Assembly: GCA_023150835.1 (NCBI GenBank)
Contig: JAKLKB010000013.1
Location: 20,876 to 84,875 of the forward strand
Reading direction: 5' to 3'
From: Myxococcota bacterium
Lineage (GTDB): Bacteria > Myxococcota_C > UBA6777
DNA: 64,000 nucleotides
Below, piece after piece: positions 55,010 through 63,859 of this stretch. Below the pieces are notes generated by a model that searched no databases, was not told where the DNA came from, and saw only the letters and a program-made list of their open reading frames with translations. Each line of letters begins with the position of its first letter. The first letter of the stretch is position 1. The translations under genes and the position numbers were made by a program.

Positions 55010-58000
55010 CTACATGATATCCGATGTTTCGCTGGTGATCCCCGCCTTTGCCCTTGGCCTGAGATCGGAGAACAACGTACCTATCCCCATCCACACGGCA
55101 AAAAACATACCCACCCCAAACATCCACCCCACCTCAAACAACACAGGGATCACCGAAAAACACAAAAACAACAGCGGCGTTAAAAACAAGATCGTCTGCT
55201 GCGTCAAAGCCGCCACAACGGGCGCGATCCGCACTCCCGACAACGGTAGCTCTCGCGCCAACGCCCGTCTCACCGCTCTCGACGCATACCGCAAACGCAC
55301 CCAACCAAAGATGCAAAACAACAACACTGTGAACCAAAGCAACAGCGTCACGCCATCCAAAGCGATCCCAAACCAACCCATCCACCCCATCAACACAAGC
55401 GCTGTCAACACCAACGGCCAGACCACCTTCCAAGCATCCACCCCTGATCGCCACAACAACCACACCAACAACCACACCCACAACACCATCCCCCCAAACA
55501 GCGGCCAGATCAGATCTCGCACCCGCTCGATCATCGGCAACCAAAAACGATGCAGCCCTGTGTGTGTCAACCGCACCACACCCGCCCCCCGATCCGTCCG
55601 AAACCAATGCGGATCTTGCACCACAAACAACTCCGCTTCCAACGCTCGCAACAACGCTGCTGCACGCTTCCCACCCGCTGCAAGGGCCTCTCCCAAGCCA
55701 CTACGCAAAAACTCGGGCTGCGCTTTCACTTCCCGCAACACCCGATCCACAAGCTGCTCCCGTTGAAACGCCCGCGATTGCGCAACCAACCTCTGCACCA
55801 CCGATGCCGTCGCATAGCGTATCCCGTCCTTATCCCGCGCAGCCTCAGTCCCCGCCAAAGCCCGCAGCATCGAGCTTTTGACTCGTTCCATCGTAATCCT
55901 TTGACCCTTCGGCAAAGCTGACACCCACCCCTCCAACACCTTCTCTTGTAACGCCCGTGGCAACTCGATATCACACCCCTCACTCTGCAAGTATCGCTGC
56001 AACAACATCCGCAAACGATACGACGATGGCACCGACCAGTCGGCTCTTTGGGCCTCTTGAATCGACGACAAAAACACCGCAACAAGACGCGCTTCGATAT
56101 CCGCATCCAGCGCTGGCCCCCCCAATCGCCGACTCCACAACGACACGCCTTCCGCCACCCATCGCGCCCGCTCTTGCACCAAGAGACGACGCTGTTCGAT
56201 CGACAACTTCTCCCACACCACAGACTCCACCTGTCGCGGGATCGCCTCCAAATACCCGTCGATCCGCGCACTCAGATCGAGATCGGACAACCGCCCCTCC
56301 AAACGCAACCGCGCTTGCAAGATCCCATCTCGCCCTTCCTTGCGCAACAATGTCGCCAACGCTGGCTGCCCTTCCAACAACACCCACAACGCTTCGATCT
56401 GTTTGCGCTCGTTTGGAATTCGCGGACTCCCCGTCATCACGCGATGCAAGTGCCGTATCAACCCCGCGATCGATTGAGGATGCGCGATCTGTGGATCCAC
56501 TTCCATTCGGCGACTTGCGCGCTCCATCCCTCGCAACACTGCTGGATGCCTCAAGTCCCCTTCCATCCGCACGATCAGCGGCGTCGCTCCCCCCAAATGC
56601 TCCCGCATCATCTTCTCCCCTTCCGCAAGAAGCCCATACGCAGGCAAGTATCCCACCAACTCTCGGCCCCACTGTATCCGCCAACATCCCATCCCCGCAA
56701 CACACACCACAGCGATCGTCACTCCCCACCACACCCGACGCCTCCGATACATCCACTGCGCAACACGATCCCCTCGAAGCATCCACTCAGCCCGCTCTTC
56801 TTCGCCCAAACCCGCCGGCTCCTCCAACAACACTTCCGATGGTCGGCTCGCTTCTCCCCGTCGCTCCGCGCTTGTACCCGGTGGCCTCGGCCACAACATC
56901 CACGCAAACAACGTCAACACACACAACGACAACAACCCCACCAAAGCTGCTTCCGCGATCAACCCCCATCCCCACACCGACCACAACAAACTCGCCCCCG
57001 CCATCACCACGCCCGCACTCAACAGCGCGACCCGCAACGACCGCACATATCGACGCGCTGCTTCATAATCTTCTCGGGATAGCCGCTCCGCCACCACGTA
57101 CTCCACCGACCACATCAGCCCCACCCAAAACCACAACAACGGCGCGATCACCCACGCAGGATGCCCTCCCCCAAATACCCACCACAACAACCCACCCAGC
57201 GACACCCCTGACGCCAACGACCACAACAACCACCACAACAACACCCGCCACGACCGCATCAAACACAACAACACAAACACAAACGTCGCCAACGCCATCG
57301 GATACAGCCAAGGAGACTCCCTCCAAAACGACCGCTGCATCAGCGTTTCGATCATCGGCTGACCGCCTAAACCAAACCGCGCTTCGGGTGCAAGCCCATG
57401 AATCTGATCCAAAACCCCCAACAACTCAACTGCAAACGCTTGACGCTTGGCTTGCTCCAACCCCTCCTTCAACACCGCGATCGTCACAGCGACCCGACCA
57501 TCGGGCGAAAACAACGTGCCTCGAAACAACGGATCCCGACCCATCAATTCGCGCAAACGCTTCGCAGCTTCGGGCGTGTACAACGACAACTTCTCGGGAA
57601 ACAGTTTGCGCACCACCATCGTCCGCTGTTCCACACTTATCGATAAGCTCGATGGCAAACTGATCACCCGCTGCACCGCTGCCATCTTGCCCAACGCCTT
57701 CGTCAACGCTTGATTCAACGCGATCAGATCCGCCGACAACACATCTTGCGAAACAGGCGACTGGATCGCGATCGTCACCAAACGATCCAATCCAAAATCC
57801 TGATTCACCCGCGCCATCGCTTGGATCTCGTCCCGCCATCGCTTCGGTATCCCTCCTTCCCCCAACCACACCACACTCTCCCCACCATTCCGCACACGGC
57901 GCGAAAACCACACACTCCCCGCTACCCCCACCACCGCCAAGATCCACAACACCTTCCATTGCCAACGCGCTACACGCGACGACGACGACAACTCCTGCTT

Positions 58001-58057
58001 TGATACACGCTGCTCCAACGCTCTCTCCTTCAACTTGCATCCTAAAATCTTTCCCAT
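55010..58057 (-). CDS. MMPL/RND-superfamily transporter
   Basis: The product is about 1015 residues, an MMPL-type RND exporter with two similar halves. Each half has one N-terminal helix, a large periplasmic domain and five clustered helices (first half from WLYPMALATFVFVLLCLMRS; second half from VRDLIWPLFGGMVLWVWLLV). The periplasmic domains show the mixed alpha/beta pattern of HpnN/MMPL lipid exporters. A charged cytoplasmic loop carries ERRGEASRPSEVLLEEPAG. It lies directly upstream of a LolA-like gene and a DUF1302-like gene. The start is uncertain: ATG 58057 has no clear RBS, and a GTG at 58168 opens the frame. The substrate is probably a lipid (inference). Confidence 0.86.
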   Translation of the reverse strand: MGKILGCKLKERALEQRVSKQELSSSSRVARWQWKVLWILAVVGVAGSVWFSRRVRNGGESVVWLGEGGIPKRWRDEIQAMARVNQDFGLDRLVTIAIQSPVSQDVLSADLIALNQALTKALGKMAAVQRVISLPSSLSISVEQRTMVVRKLFPEKLSLYTPEAAKRLRELMGRDPLFRGTLFSPDGRVAVTIAVLKEGLEQAKRQAFAVELLGVLDQIHGLAPEARFGLGGQPMIETLMQRSFWRESPWLYPMALATFVFVLLCLMRSWRVLLWWLLWSLASGVSLGGLLWWVFGGGHPAWVIAPLLWFWVGLMWSVEYVVAERLSREDYEAARRYVRSLRVALLSAGVVMAGASLLWSVWGWGLIAEAALVGLLSLCVLTLFAWMLWPRPPGTSAERRGEASRPSEVLLEEPAGLGEEERAEWMLRGDRVAQWMYRRRRVWWGVTIAVVCVAGMGCWRIQWGRELVGYLPAYGLLAEGEKMMREHLGGATPLIVRMEGDLRHPAVLRGMERASRRMEVDPQIAHPQSIAGLIRHLHRVMTGSPRIPNERKQIEALWVLLEGQPALATLLRKEGRDGILQARLRLEGRLSDLDLSARIDGYLEAIPRQVESVVWEKLSIEQRRLLVQERARWVAEGVSLWSRRLGGPALDADIEARLVAVFLSSIQEAQRADWSVPSSYRLRMLLQRYLQSEGCDIELPRALQEKVLEGWVSALPKGQRITMERVKSSMLRALAGTEAARDKDGIRYATASVVQRLVAQSRAFQREQLVDRVLREVKAQPEFLRSGLGEALAAGGKRAAALLRALEAELFVVQDPHWFRTDRGAGVVRLTHTGLHRFWLPMIERVRDLIWPLFGGMVLWVWLLVWLLWRSGVDAWKVVWPLVLTALVLMGWMGWFGIALDGVTLLLWFTVLLFCIFGWVRLRYASRAVRRALARELPLSGVRIAPVVAALTQQTILFLTPLLFLCFSVIPVLFEVGWMFGVGMFFAVWMGIGTLFSDLRPRAKAGITSETSDIM

Positions 58058-58223
58058 CACAGCGGCACATTCTATCGATCTCTTCCTCACCGTCAACACA
58101 CGGCCTTCCCCACCCACGATCCGCTCTCCCGTCTGAAAAATCTGCGCCGATCCTCTGTACAGAATCACTACTTTTGGCTATGTACACACAACAGAACGCT
58201 CACCCACGCACCCGCTACCCGCT

Positions 58224-60338
58224 TTGGATGCAGGGCAGGACACGCCTTTGCTCAAAGATCCACTCGTCCAGCAACAAACATGGAACGCCATCCTCTCACA
58301 ACCCGCTCCTTCGATCTCGCAAGAAGAACTCGAAGACTGCCAAGATGAAGCCTTGGACTGCTTGGAATACATCGACGAAAAGCTCGTCGAAATGGAAGGC
58401 GCACCACATAACGAGGCTCTTTGGCAGCGCATTCAAACCACCTATGCGCGGGTTCATGAACTCGGTTGGCTGCTGCGTTTGCGCCCCGGACTCGAACTGT
58501 TGCAGCGCATCCGAGCCTTTCTTGACTACATCCAAACCAAACAACTCGAACTCAAACTCGAAGATATCCGCCATCTCTTGCGTGCAGGCGGCGTCTTGCG
58601 CGAACTGATCCGCTTGCGCAACCTCCCCACACCTCCTCCCCCCTCTCCTGACGCCTTGCTGCTTTCGGCACCGCCCTCTAGCACCGATCTCGGCGAGCCA
58701 CTCGCCCGACACCCCACCCTCAAAAAACAACACCGCGAGATCCTCCAATGGTTTCGCCAACAGATCGAACAAGAAGAGATCGTCCAACGCATGCACGCAG
58801 GCGCAAGCGTCCCCGCACTCGGCGATCTGCTCGTCACCCAAGGCCTGATCTCTCCACCCATCCTCCGCCAAGTCATGGCCGAAAAACCCAAAGATGAACG
58901 CCTCGGTGAAAGCCTGATCAACGCAGGCAAGCTCTCCCCTGCCCAACTTCAAAAAACCCTCGATCTCCAAGAACGCTTCAAACGCCGAACCCACGGAACC
59001 TTCTCCCTCGACAACCAACAGATGCTCGAACTTCGCGGATGGATCGGCGAAATGGGCGCGATGCTTCATCAACTCCAACAACACACCCTCGAAGAACCCA
59101 CCCCACACACACACCCAAACGACGCCATCCCGCACGCCCACACACACTCAGACCACACCCCCTTAAACAGCCCCTCCGCCCCACACACCGACCCCTCCAC
59201 GCTCCATCCCTTCCACACCGAAGGCAAACAGATCGTCCAACACCTGCGCAAACTTCACAAACATCTCGCGCAACGCGTTCGATCGCTCTCCATGATCCCG
59301 CTCAGTCGGCTCTTTGCCCGCCTTCAACCCCACATCGAAGAACTCTCCGCTCGCTTTCAACACCCCCTCACGCTTTCTCTCGAAGACAACGCTTGTGAAG
59401 TCGAACTCTACCAACAAAGCTCCGTCGAGCAGATCCTCCGCGACCTCCTACGCAACGCCATCGAACACGGGATCGAAACCACCGAAGAACGCCAACGCGC
59501 CCACAAGCCTCCGATCGGAACGCTCCGTATACACGCCCACATCGCACAACGCGGCCCCAACGACCCGCACCGCCTGCTGATCCTCACCGTCGAAGACGAC
59601 GGACGCGGACTGGACTGGCCACGCCTCCAAGAAGAAGCCCGCCGACAAGGCTTTCTCCAACGAGACGATACACTCGATGAAAATCGCATCGTTCGCCTTT
59701 TGCTCGAAGAAAAACTTGCCCAAGGCGCACGCTCTCTTTCCGCAGGCATGGGCTTTGTGCAGATCAGCAAACATCTCCAGATCCTTGACGCCACCCTTCA
59801 CTACCACCGCCAAGAACTCGGTGGATGCGCCTTTTCCATCCACCTCCCCATCCCCACCACATACCTCTTTGGGTGCCACTTTTCTCGCTACGGCAGCCAC
59901 TTCTTCATCCCCGCCAGCACTGTCCGCGATATCATCCCCGCCCAAGAAGCCATCACTTCCTACCACACCAACGGACAACTCGCCCTCCATTGGTACGATG
60001 AACCTCTCCTTCCGATCGTCCGCCTCCCTTCCTTCCAACCCCATCGACCCCACAAAACCCCTCCCCACGCTTTTGTGCTCCCCCCCAACCAAGCCCTCCA
60101 ACAATCCGTCGGACACAGCTCCTATCTCGTCATGGAATCCACCGAAGGCTTGATCGCCCTCTACGTCGACACCATCCACGCCGATCAAATGGCCGAACTC
60201 GTCTTTGTCGGCAGCAGTTATCTCCAACACCCCGCGATCAGCGGTGGCGCTCGACTCACCAACGGCACCTACGCTTGGATCATCGACCCCGCCAAACTCT
60301 ATCTCTCCCATCTATCCGCCTCTTCCAATATGCCTTGA
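58224..60338 (+). CDS. CheA-like histidine kinase with MshEN-like modules
   Basis: The 704-residue cytosolic protein has an Hpt-like helical start (about 30-135). His78 in ARVHELG sits near the phosphorylation site, but the usual H.LKG is degenerate. Residues about 190-260 hold two short MshEN/GspE-N-like units (LGDLLVTQGLISPPILRQVM; LGESLINAGKLSPAQLQKTL). A His-rich linker comes next. The GHKL ATPase has an N-box QILRDLLRNAIEHGIETTEE, G1 VEDDGRGLDWPRL, and G2 SAGMGFVQISKHLQ. A CheW-like domain (about 545-700; AALYV- and YAWIIDPAKL-like strands) ends it. The start is TTG 58224 without a clear RBS. No cheW, cheY or receptor gene is in the window. Confidence 0.82.
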   Translation: MDAGQDTPLLKDPLVQQQTWNAILSQPAPSISQEELEDCQDEALDCLEYIDEKLVEMEGAPHNEALWQRIQTTYARVHELGWLLRLRPGLELLQRIRAFLDYIQTKQLELKLEDIRHLLRAGGVLRELIRLRNLPTPPPPSPDALLLSAPPSSTDLGEPLARHPTLKKQHREILQWFRQQIEQEEIVQRMHAGASVPALGDLLVTQGLISPPILRQVMAEKPKDERLGESLINAGKLSPAQLQKTLDLQERFKRRTHGTFSLDNQQMLELRGWIGEMGAMLHQLQQHTLEEPTPHTHPNDAIPHAHTHSDHTPLNSPSAPHTDPSTLHPFHTEGKQIVQHLRKLHKHLAQRVRSLSMIPLSRLFARLQPHIEELSARFQHPLTLSLEDNACEVELYQQSSVEQILRDLLRNAIEHGIETTEERQRAHKPPIGTLRIHAHIAQRGPNDPHRLLILTVEDDGRGLDWPRLQEEARRQGFLQRDDTLDENRIVRLLLEEKLAQGARSLSAGMGFVQISKHLQILDATLHYHRQELGGCAFSIHLPIPTTYLFGCHFSRYGSHFFIPASTVRDIIPAQEAITSYHTNGQLALHWYDEPLLPIVRLPSFQPHRPHKTPPHAFVLPPNQALQQSVGHSSYLVMESTEGLIALYVDTIHADQMAELVFVGSSYLQHPAISGGARLTNGTYAWIIDPAKLYLSHLSASSNMP

Positions 60339-60495
60339 CACACCAACTTCCCCCTTGTTAGAGTGCGCCTTCTTTTCGGGGCCATCGCACCCACCCATCC
60401 GCCCTGCTTTATCGGATACAACGGTCGCGATGACGTACGATAATTCGAGAGAACGATCACGAATTCCACGCCAAAGGATATACAACGTCCGTGGT
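60339..60495. other. Spacer between the CheA-like gene and the family-A repeats
   Basis: This stretch contains GTTAGAGTGCGCC and ACGATAATTCGAG-like AT-rich spots but no gene or clear terminator. Confidence 0.4.
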
Positions 60496-60660
60496 GTCTT
60501 AGGATATCCGCCCGCTGCGTGATCGCAAAACGTAGGGGCAGCCCCTATAGATGGAACAATCGAGTCGCAGACATCCGGTCTTAGGATATCCGCCCGCTGC
60601 GTGATCGCAAAACGTAGGGGCAGCCCCCCGTGGCTGCCCTATTACAGGGCGTCTACGTAC
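60496..60660. repeat. Interspersed repeat family A, two copies
   Basis: GTCTTAGGATATCCGCCCGC followed by TGCGTGATCGCAAAACGTAG begins at 60496 and again at 60578 (period 82, about 46 bases identical). The second copy continues GGGGCAGCCCCCCGTGGCTG...ACAGGGCG, so it can fold into the same hairpin as at 2651-2830. Confidence 0.8.
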
Positions 60661-60833
60661 TATCCTTTGTTGTGTACATCACTCGGATTTCGTGTAAGTC
60701 CTCATCCTCTCCGAAAAACAAACTCGACCCTTTGGCTCTCGTCTCTCCACAAAGCAGCACCTCGATCAACGAAGTGCCTTCGATCCCTTTTCATTCCCCT
60801 CTGGATATCCAGAGCAGCACGCGGAGTTTCTTG
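60661..60833. other. ileS upstream region
   Basis: GTAAGTCCTC (reverse complement of the family-B GAGGACTTAC motif) lies near 60692. No T-box signature (AGGGTGG.ACCGCG) is visible, so ileS is probably not under T-box control. The only clear element is GGAG before the ATG. Confidence 0.45.
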
Positions 60834-63707
60834 ATGACGCAAGAAGATACAAAAGACAAAGATCCCTACAAAAAAACCCTCAACCTGCCGCAAACACGCT
60901 TTGCCATGCGCGCAAACCTCGTCCAAAACGAGCCACAGTTCCAGAAACGATGGGATAAAATCGAGATCTTCTCGCGCATCCGCAACCAGCACTCCCCCAA
61001 CGGACCCTTTGTCTTTCACGACGGCCCACCCTACGCCAACGGCTCGATCCATCTCGGACACCTCCTCAACAAAGTCCTCAAAGATCTCGTCGTCCGCTCC
61101 CGTAGCATGGCCGGATTCGAGGTTAACTTCGTCCCGGGCTGGGATTGTCACGGCCTCCCGATCGAACACAAAGTCGTCCAAGAACTCGGTGACAAGGCCC
61201 GTGAGATGGTCCCCCTTCAGATCCGTGGACGCTGCAAAACCTACGCAGAAAAATTCATCAAAGTCCAAGCCCAACAAATGCAACGCCTCGGAACACTCGG
61301 CGATTACAACCACCCCTACATCACGATGGACCCCACCTACGAAGGCGCTGTCCTCGAAGTCTTTGCCGATCTCGTCCAAGAAGGGCTCGTCTACCGCGCC
61401 CTCAAACCCGTCCACTGGTCCGTCGCCAACCAAACCGCCCTCGCCGAAGCTGAACTCGAATACGAAGATCGCCAAGATATCAGCATCTACGTCCTCTTTG
61501 CGATCACCGATCCCCACGCTCTCCCCTCCGAACTCCACGCCCCCACCGACACACCCGTCCATCTAATGATCTGGACCACAACCCCATGGACCCTCCCCGC
61601 AAACCTCGCTGTTGCCGTCGCTGCCAACGAACAATACGGACTTTACCGCTTTACTCAAAACGGCCAAACCCGATGCGCCGTGATCGGTTCTGCCCTCCAC
61701 GAAACCGTCCTCCAAAAAGGCGGTGCCACCGACATCTCCTGCCTTGGAACCGTCCAAGGTAGCGCGCTCGTCGACGCCAAACTCCGTTATCAACACCCCT
61801 TTGTCGATCGCACAAGCCCCGTCGTCAGCGCCGATTACGTCACTCTCACCGATGGAACGGGACTTGTTCACACCGCCCCCGGACATGGGGCCGAAGACTA
61901 CCAAACCGGCTTGCGCGAAGGACTCGATATCTACTGCCCTGTGCGCGCCGACGGAACCTACGATGAATCCGTCCCCTCATGGCTCCAAGGCAAAGATATC
62001 TGGAAAGCCAACTCCGGCATCGTCGAACACCTCCGAGAAAGCCACGCCCTCTTCCACGATCATCTCTTTTGGCACAGCTACCCGCACGATTGGCGCAGCA
62101 AAACCCCCACCATCTTCCGCGCCACCGACCAATGGTTTATCGGCGTCGATCGCGTCGCTCAAAGCAAACAAAAAACCTTGCGCGAACTCGCCCTTGAGGC
62201 CGCGAAAGAAACCATCCAATTTGTCCCAGAGTGGGGCGAAAACCGCTTGCGCGGGATGCTCGAAGCCCGACCCGACTGGTGCATCAGCCGCCAACGCGCA
62301 TGGGGACTCCCCATCCCCGCCTTTTACAACGCTCACGATGAACTCCTGTTGACCGCCGAAAGCGTCCGCGCTGTCGCTCGCACCCTCCGACAAAAAGGCT
62401 CCGACTTCTGGTTCAAAGCCAACTCCGCCGATCTGCTCGGTGATTACGATCCCAACCAAGATCCACAAGCTCCCCTTTGGGCCAAACAAGGCGGAAAATC
62501 CGCACTCTCCGCACTTCGCCTCTCCAACGATATCTTTGATGTCTGGTTCGAGTCGGGTTCTTCGTGGAATGCCGTCTTGCGCGAACGCAACATCGGCTAC
62601 CCCGCCGACCTCTACCTCGAAGGTTCCGATCAACATCGTGGCTGGTTCCAATTGTCCCTTCTCCCCGCCCTCGGCGCGACAGGACAGTCACCCTTCAAAA
62701 CCGTCCTCACTCACGGCTTTATGGTCGACGCCAAAGGCCGCAAAATGAGCAAGTCCGAAGGCAACACCATCGAAGTTGAAGACCTCCTCAAAGAACACGG
62801 GGCCGATGTCTGCCGCTGGTGGGTCAGCTCTCTCAACTACGCCAACGATATCAAAGTCGACCAAAAGTTCTTTCACGTCGCAAGCGAAGAGTACCGCAAG
62901 ATCCGAAACACCATCCGTTTCTTGCTCGCCAACCTCTACGACTTCGACCCCAACACCGATCGCTACACCCTCACCTCCGAAGATCGCCATAGCATCGACT
63001 TTTGGGCCCACAACGAACTCCAAAAACTCACCCACGAGATCCTCTCGGCCTACCAAGAACTCCAATTCAAACGTGTTCGAGAAGCTCTCTTCCTGTTCGC
63101 CAACGACACCATGAGCGCCATCTACATGGCCGCCACCAAAGATCGTCTCTACTGCGAAAAGCCCTCCTCACCGAAGCGACGACGCACCCAAACCGTCATG
63201 TACGATACCGCTGTCGCCATGATCCAACTCTCCGCACCGATCCTCGTCCACACCGCCGAAGAAGCATGGCTGTCCTTGCACAACCTCGATCCCAAAGACA
63301 GCGACGCAAGCGTTCACCTAACCCACTTCCCCACCGCCCAACCCGTCGATCACGCCCTATCCAACGACTGGCAAGCCCTCATGGACCTGCGCGAAAAGAT
63401 CCTCAAAGCCCTCGAAGAAGCCAAAGAAACCCCCGGCATCTCCTTTGCGATGGACGCTGGTATCCAAGCCACCGTCCCCGCCGAACTCTACGCCCAGATC
63501 TCTCCCTACGCCCCCGAGATGCCCGACCTCTGCAACGTCAGCCGTTTCGCCCTCCACATCGGCCCACAGATCCACATCCAAGTCGATGACCTCCGCCAAG
63601 AACCCCGCTGCGCCCGCTCTTGGAAACGCGACGGAACCGTCCAGACTCGCGGCGAAGACGGAGCCCCCCTCTCTCTCCGCGACGCCCAAGTCCTCGGCCT
63701 CCTCTAA
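60834..63707 (+). CDS. ileS: Isoleucyl-tRNA synthetase
   Basis: IleS charges tRNA-Ile and edits Val. The 957-residue product has HIGH as HLGH (residues 73-76) in PPYANGSIHLGHLLNKVL, the NFVPGWDCHGLPIEHKVV block specific for IleS, editing-domain TTTPWTLPANLAVAV and GTGLVHTAPGHGAEDY, GSDQHRGWFQ, and KMSKS (637-641). The C-terminal zinc knuckle is degenerate: RCARSW where KC.RCW is usual, and the second Cys pair is missing. ATG at 60834 has GGAG 7 bases upstream; the longer frame from 60630 runs through repeat DNA. Confidence 0.97.
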   Translation: MTQEDTKDKDPYKKTLNLPQTRFAMRANLVQNEPQFQKRWDKIEIFSRIRNQHSPNGPFVFHDGPPYANGSIHLGHLLNKVLKDLVVRSRSMAGFEVNFVPGWDCHGLPIEHKVVQELGDKAREMVPLQIRGRCKTYAEKFIKVQAQQMQRLGTLGDYNHPYITMDPTYEGAVLEVFADLVQEGLVYRALKPVHWSVANQTALAEAELEYEDRQDISIYVLFAITDPHALPSELHAPTDTPVHLMIWTTTPWTLPANLAVAVAANEQYGLYRFTQNGQTRCAVIGSALHETVLQKGGATDISCLGTVQGSALVDAKLRYQHPFVDRTSPVVSADYVTLTDGTGLVHTAPGHGAEDYQTGLREGLDIYCPVRADGTYDESVPSWLQGKDIWKANSGIVEHLRESHALFHDHLFWHSYPHDWRSKTPTIFRATDQWFIGVDRVAQSKQKTLRELALEAAKETIQFVPEWGENRLRGMLEARPDWCISRQRAWGLPIPAFYNAHDELLLTAESVRAVARTLRQKGSDFWFKANSADLLGDYDPNQDPQAPLWAKQGGKSALSALRLSNDIFDVWFESGSSWNAVLRERNIGYPADLYLEGSDQHRGWFQLSLLPALGATGQSPFKTVLTHGFMVDAKGRKMSKSEGNTIEVEDLLKEHGADVCRWWVSSLNYANDIKVDQKFFHVASEEYRKIRNTIRFLLANLYDFDPNTDRYTLTSEDRHSIDFWAHNELQKLTHEILSAYQELQFKRVREALFLFANDTMSAIYMAATKDRLYCEKPSSPKRRRTQTVMYDTAVAMIQLSAPILVHTAEEAWLSLHNLDPKDSDASVHLTHFPTAQPVDHALSNDWQALMDLREKILKALEEAKETPGISFAMDAGIQATVPAELYAQISPYAPEMPDLCNVSRFALHIGPQIHIQVDDLRQEPRCARSWKRDGTVQTRGEDGAPLSLRDAQVLGLL

Positions 63708-63721
63708 CTCTCTCCCTCGCT

Positions 63722-63828
63722 CCTGCCTTATACGATATCCGAGCGATGTGTGATCGCCCGATTCTTGGGCAGCCACAGGGGGCTGCCCCTACACCGTTAC
63801 GGTAACACTATGGGCGGATTTCGTATTA
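63722..63828. repeat. Interspersed repeat family A, inverted copy
   Basis: Read on the minus strand: CGAAATCCGCCC, then GTGTAGGGGCAGCCCCCTGT, GGCTGCCC, GATCACAC and CGGATATCGTATAAG. Order and edges match the cluster at 2618-2862, but on the opposite strand. Confidence 0.78.
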
Positions 63829-63842
63829 CTTCTTCCGTTTTT

Positions 63843-63859
63843 TGGGGGCACTGCCCCCA
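63843..63859. other. GC-rich hairpin near the window end
   Basis: TGGGGGCACTGCCCCCA is a perfect 7-bp stem with a 3-base loop, preceded by a T run. It may be part of another hairpin repeat; as a terminator it would serve neither strand properly. Nothing coding is seen from 63860 to 64000. Confidence 0.45.

Noticed and set aside
55957..57663. 568-codon plus-strand frame opposite the MMPL gene
   Set aside because: Its composition is extreme in Thr/Pro/Ala/Ser and mirrors the codon positions of the transporter. The minus-strand gene is clearly the real one.
60661..60833. T-box riboswitch upstream of ileS
   Set aside because: The AGGGTGG.ACCGCG antiterminator core is absent and no specifier-stem layout is visible.
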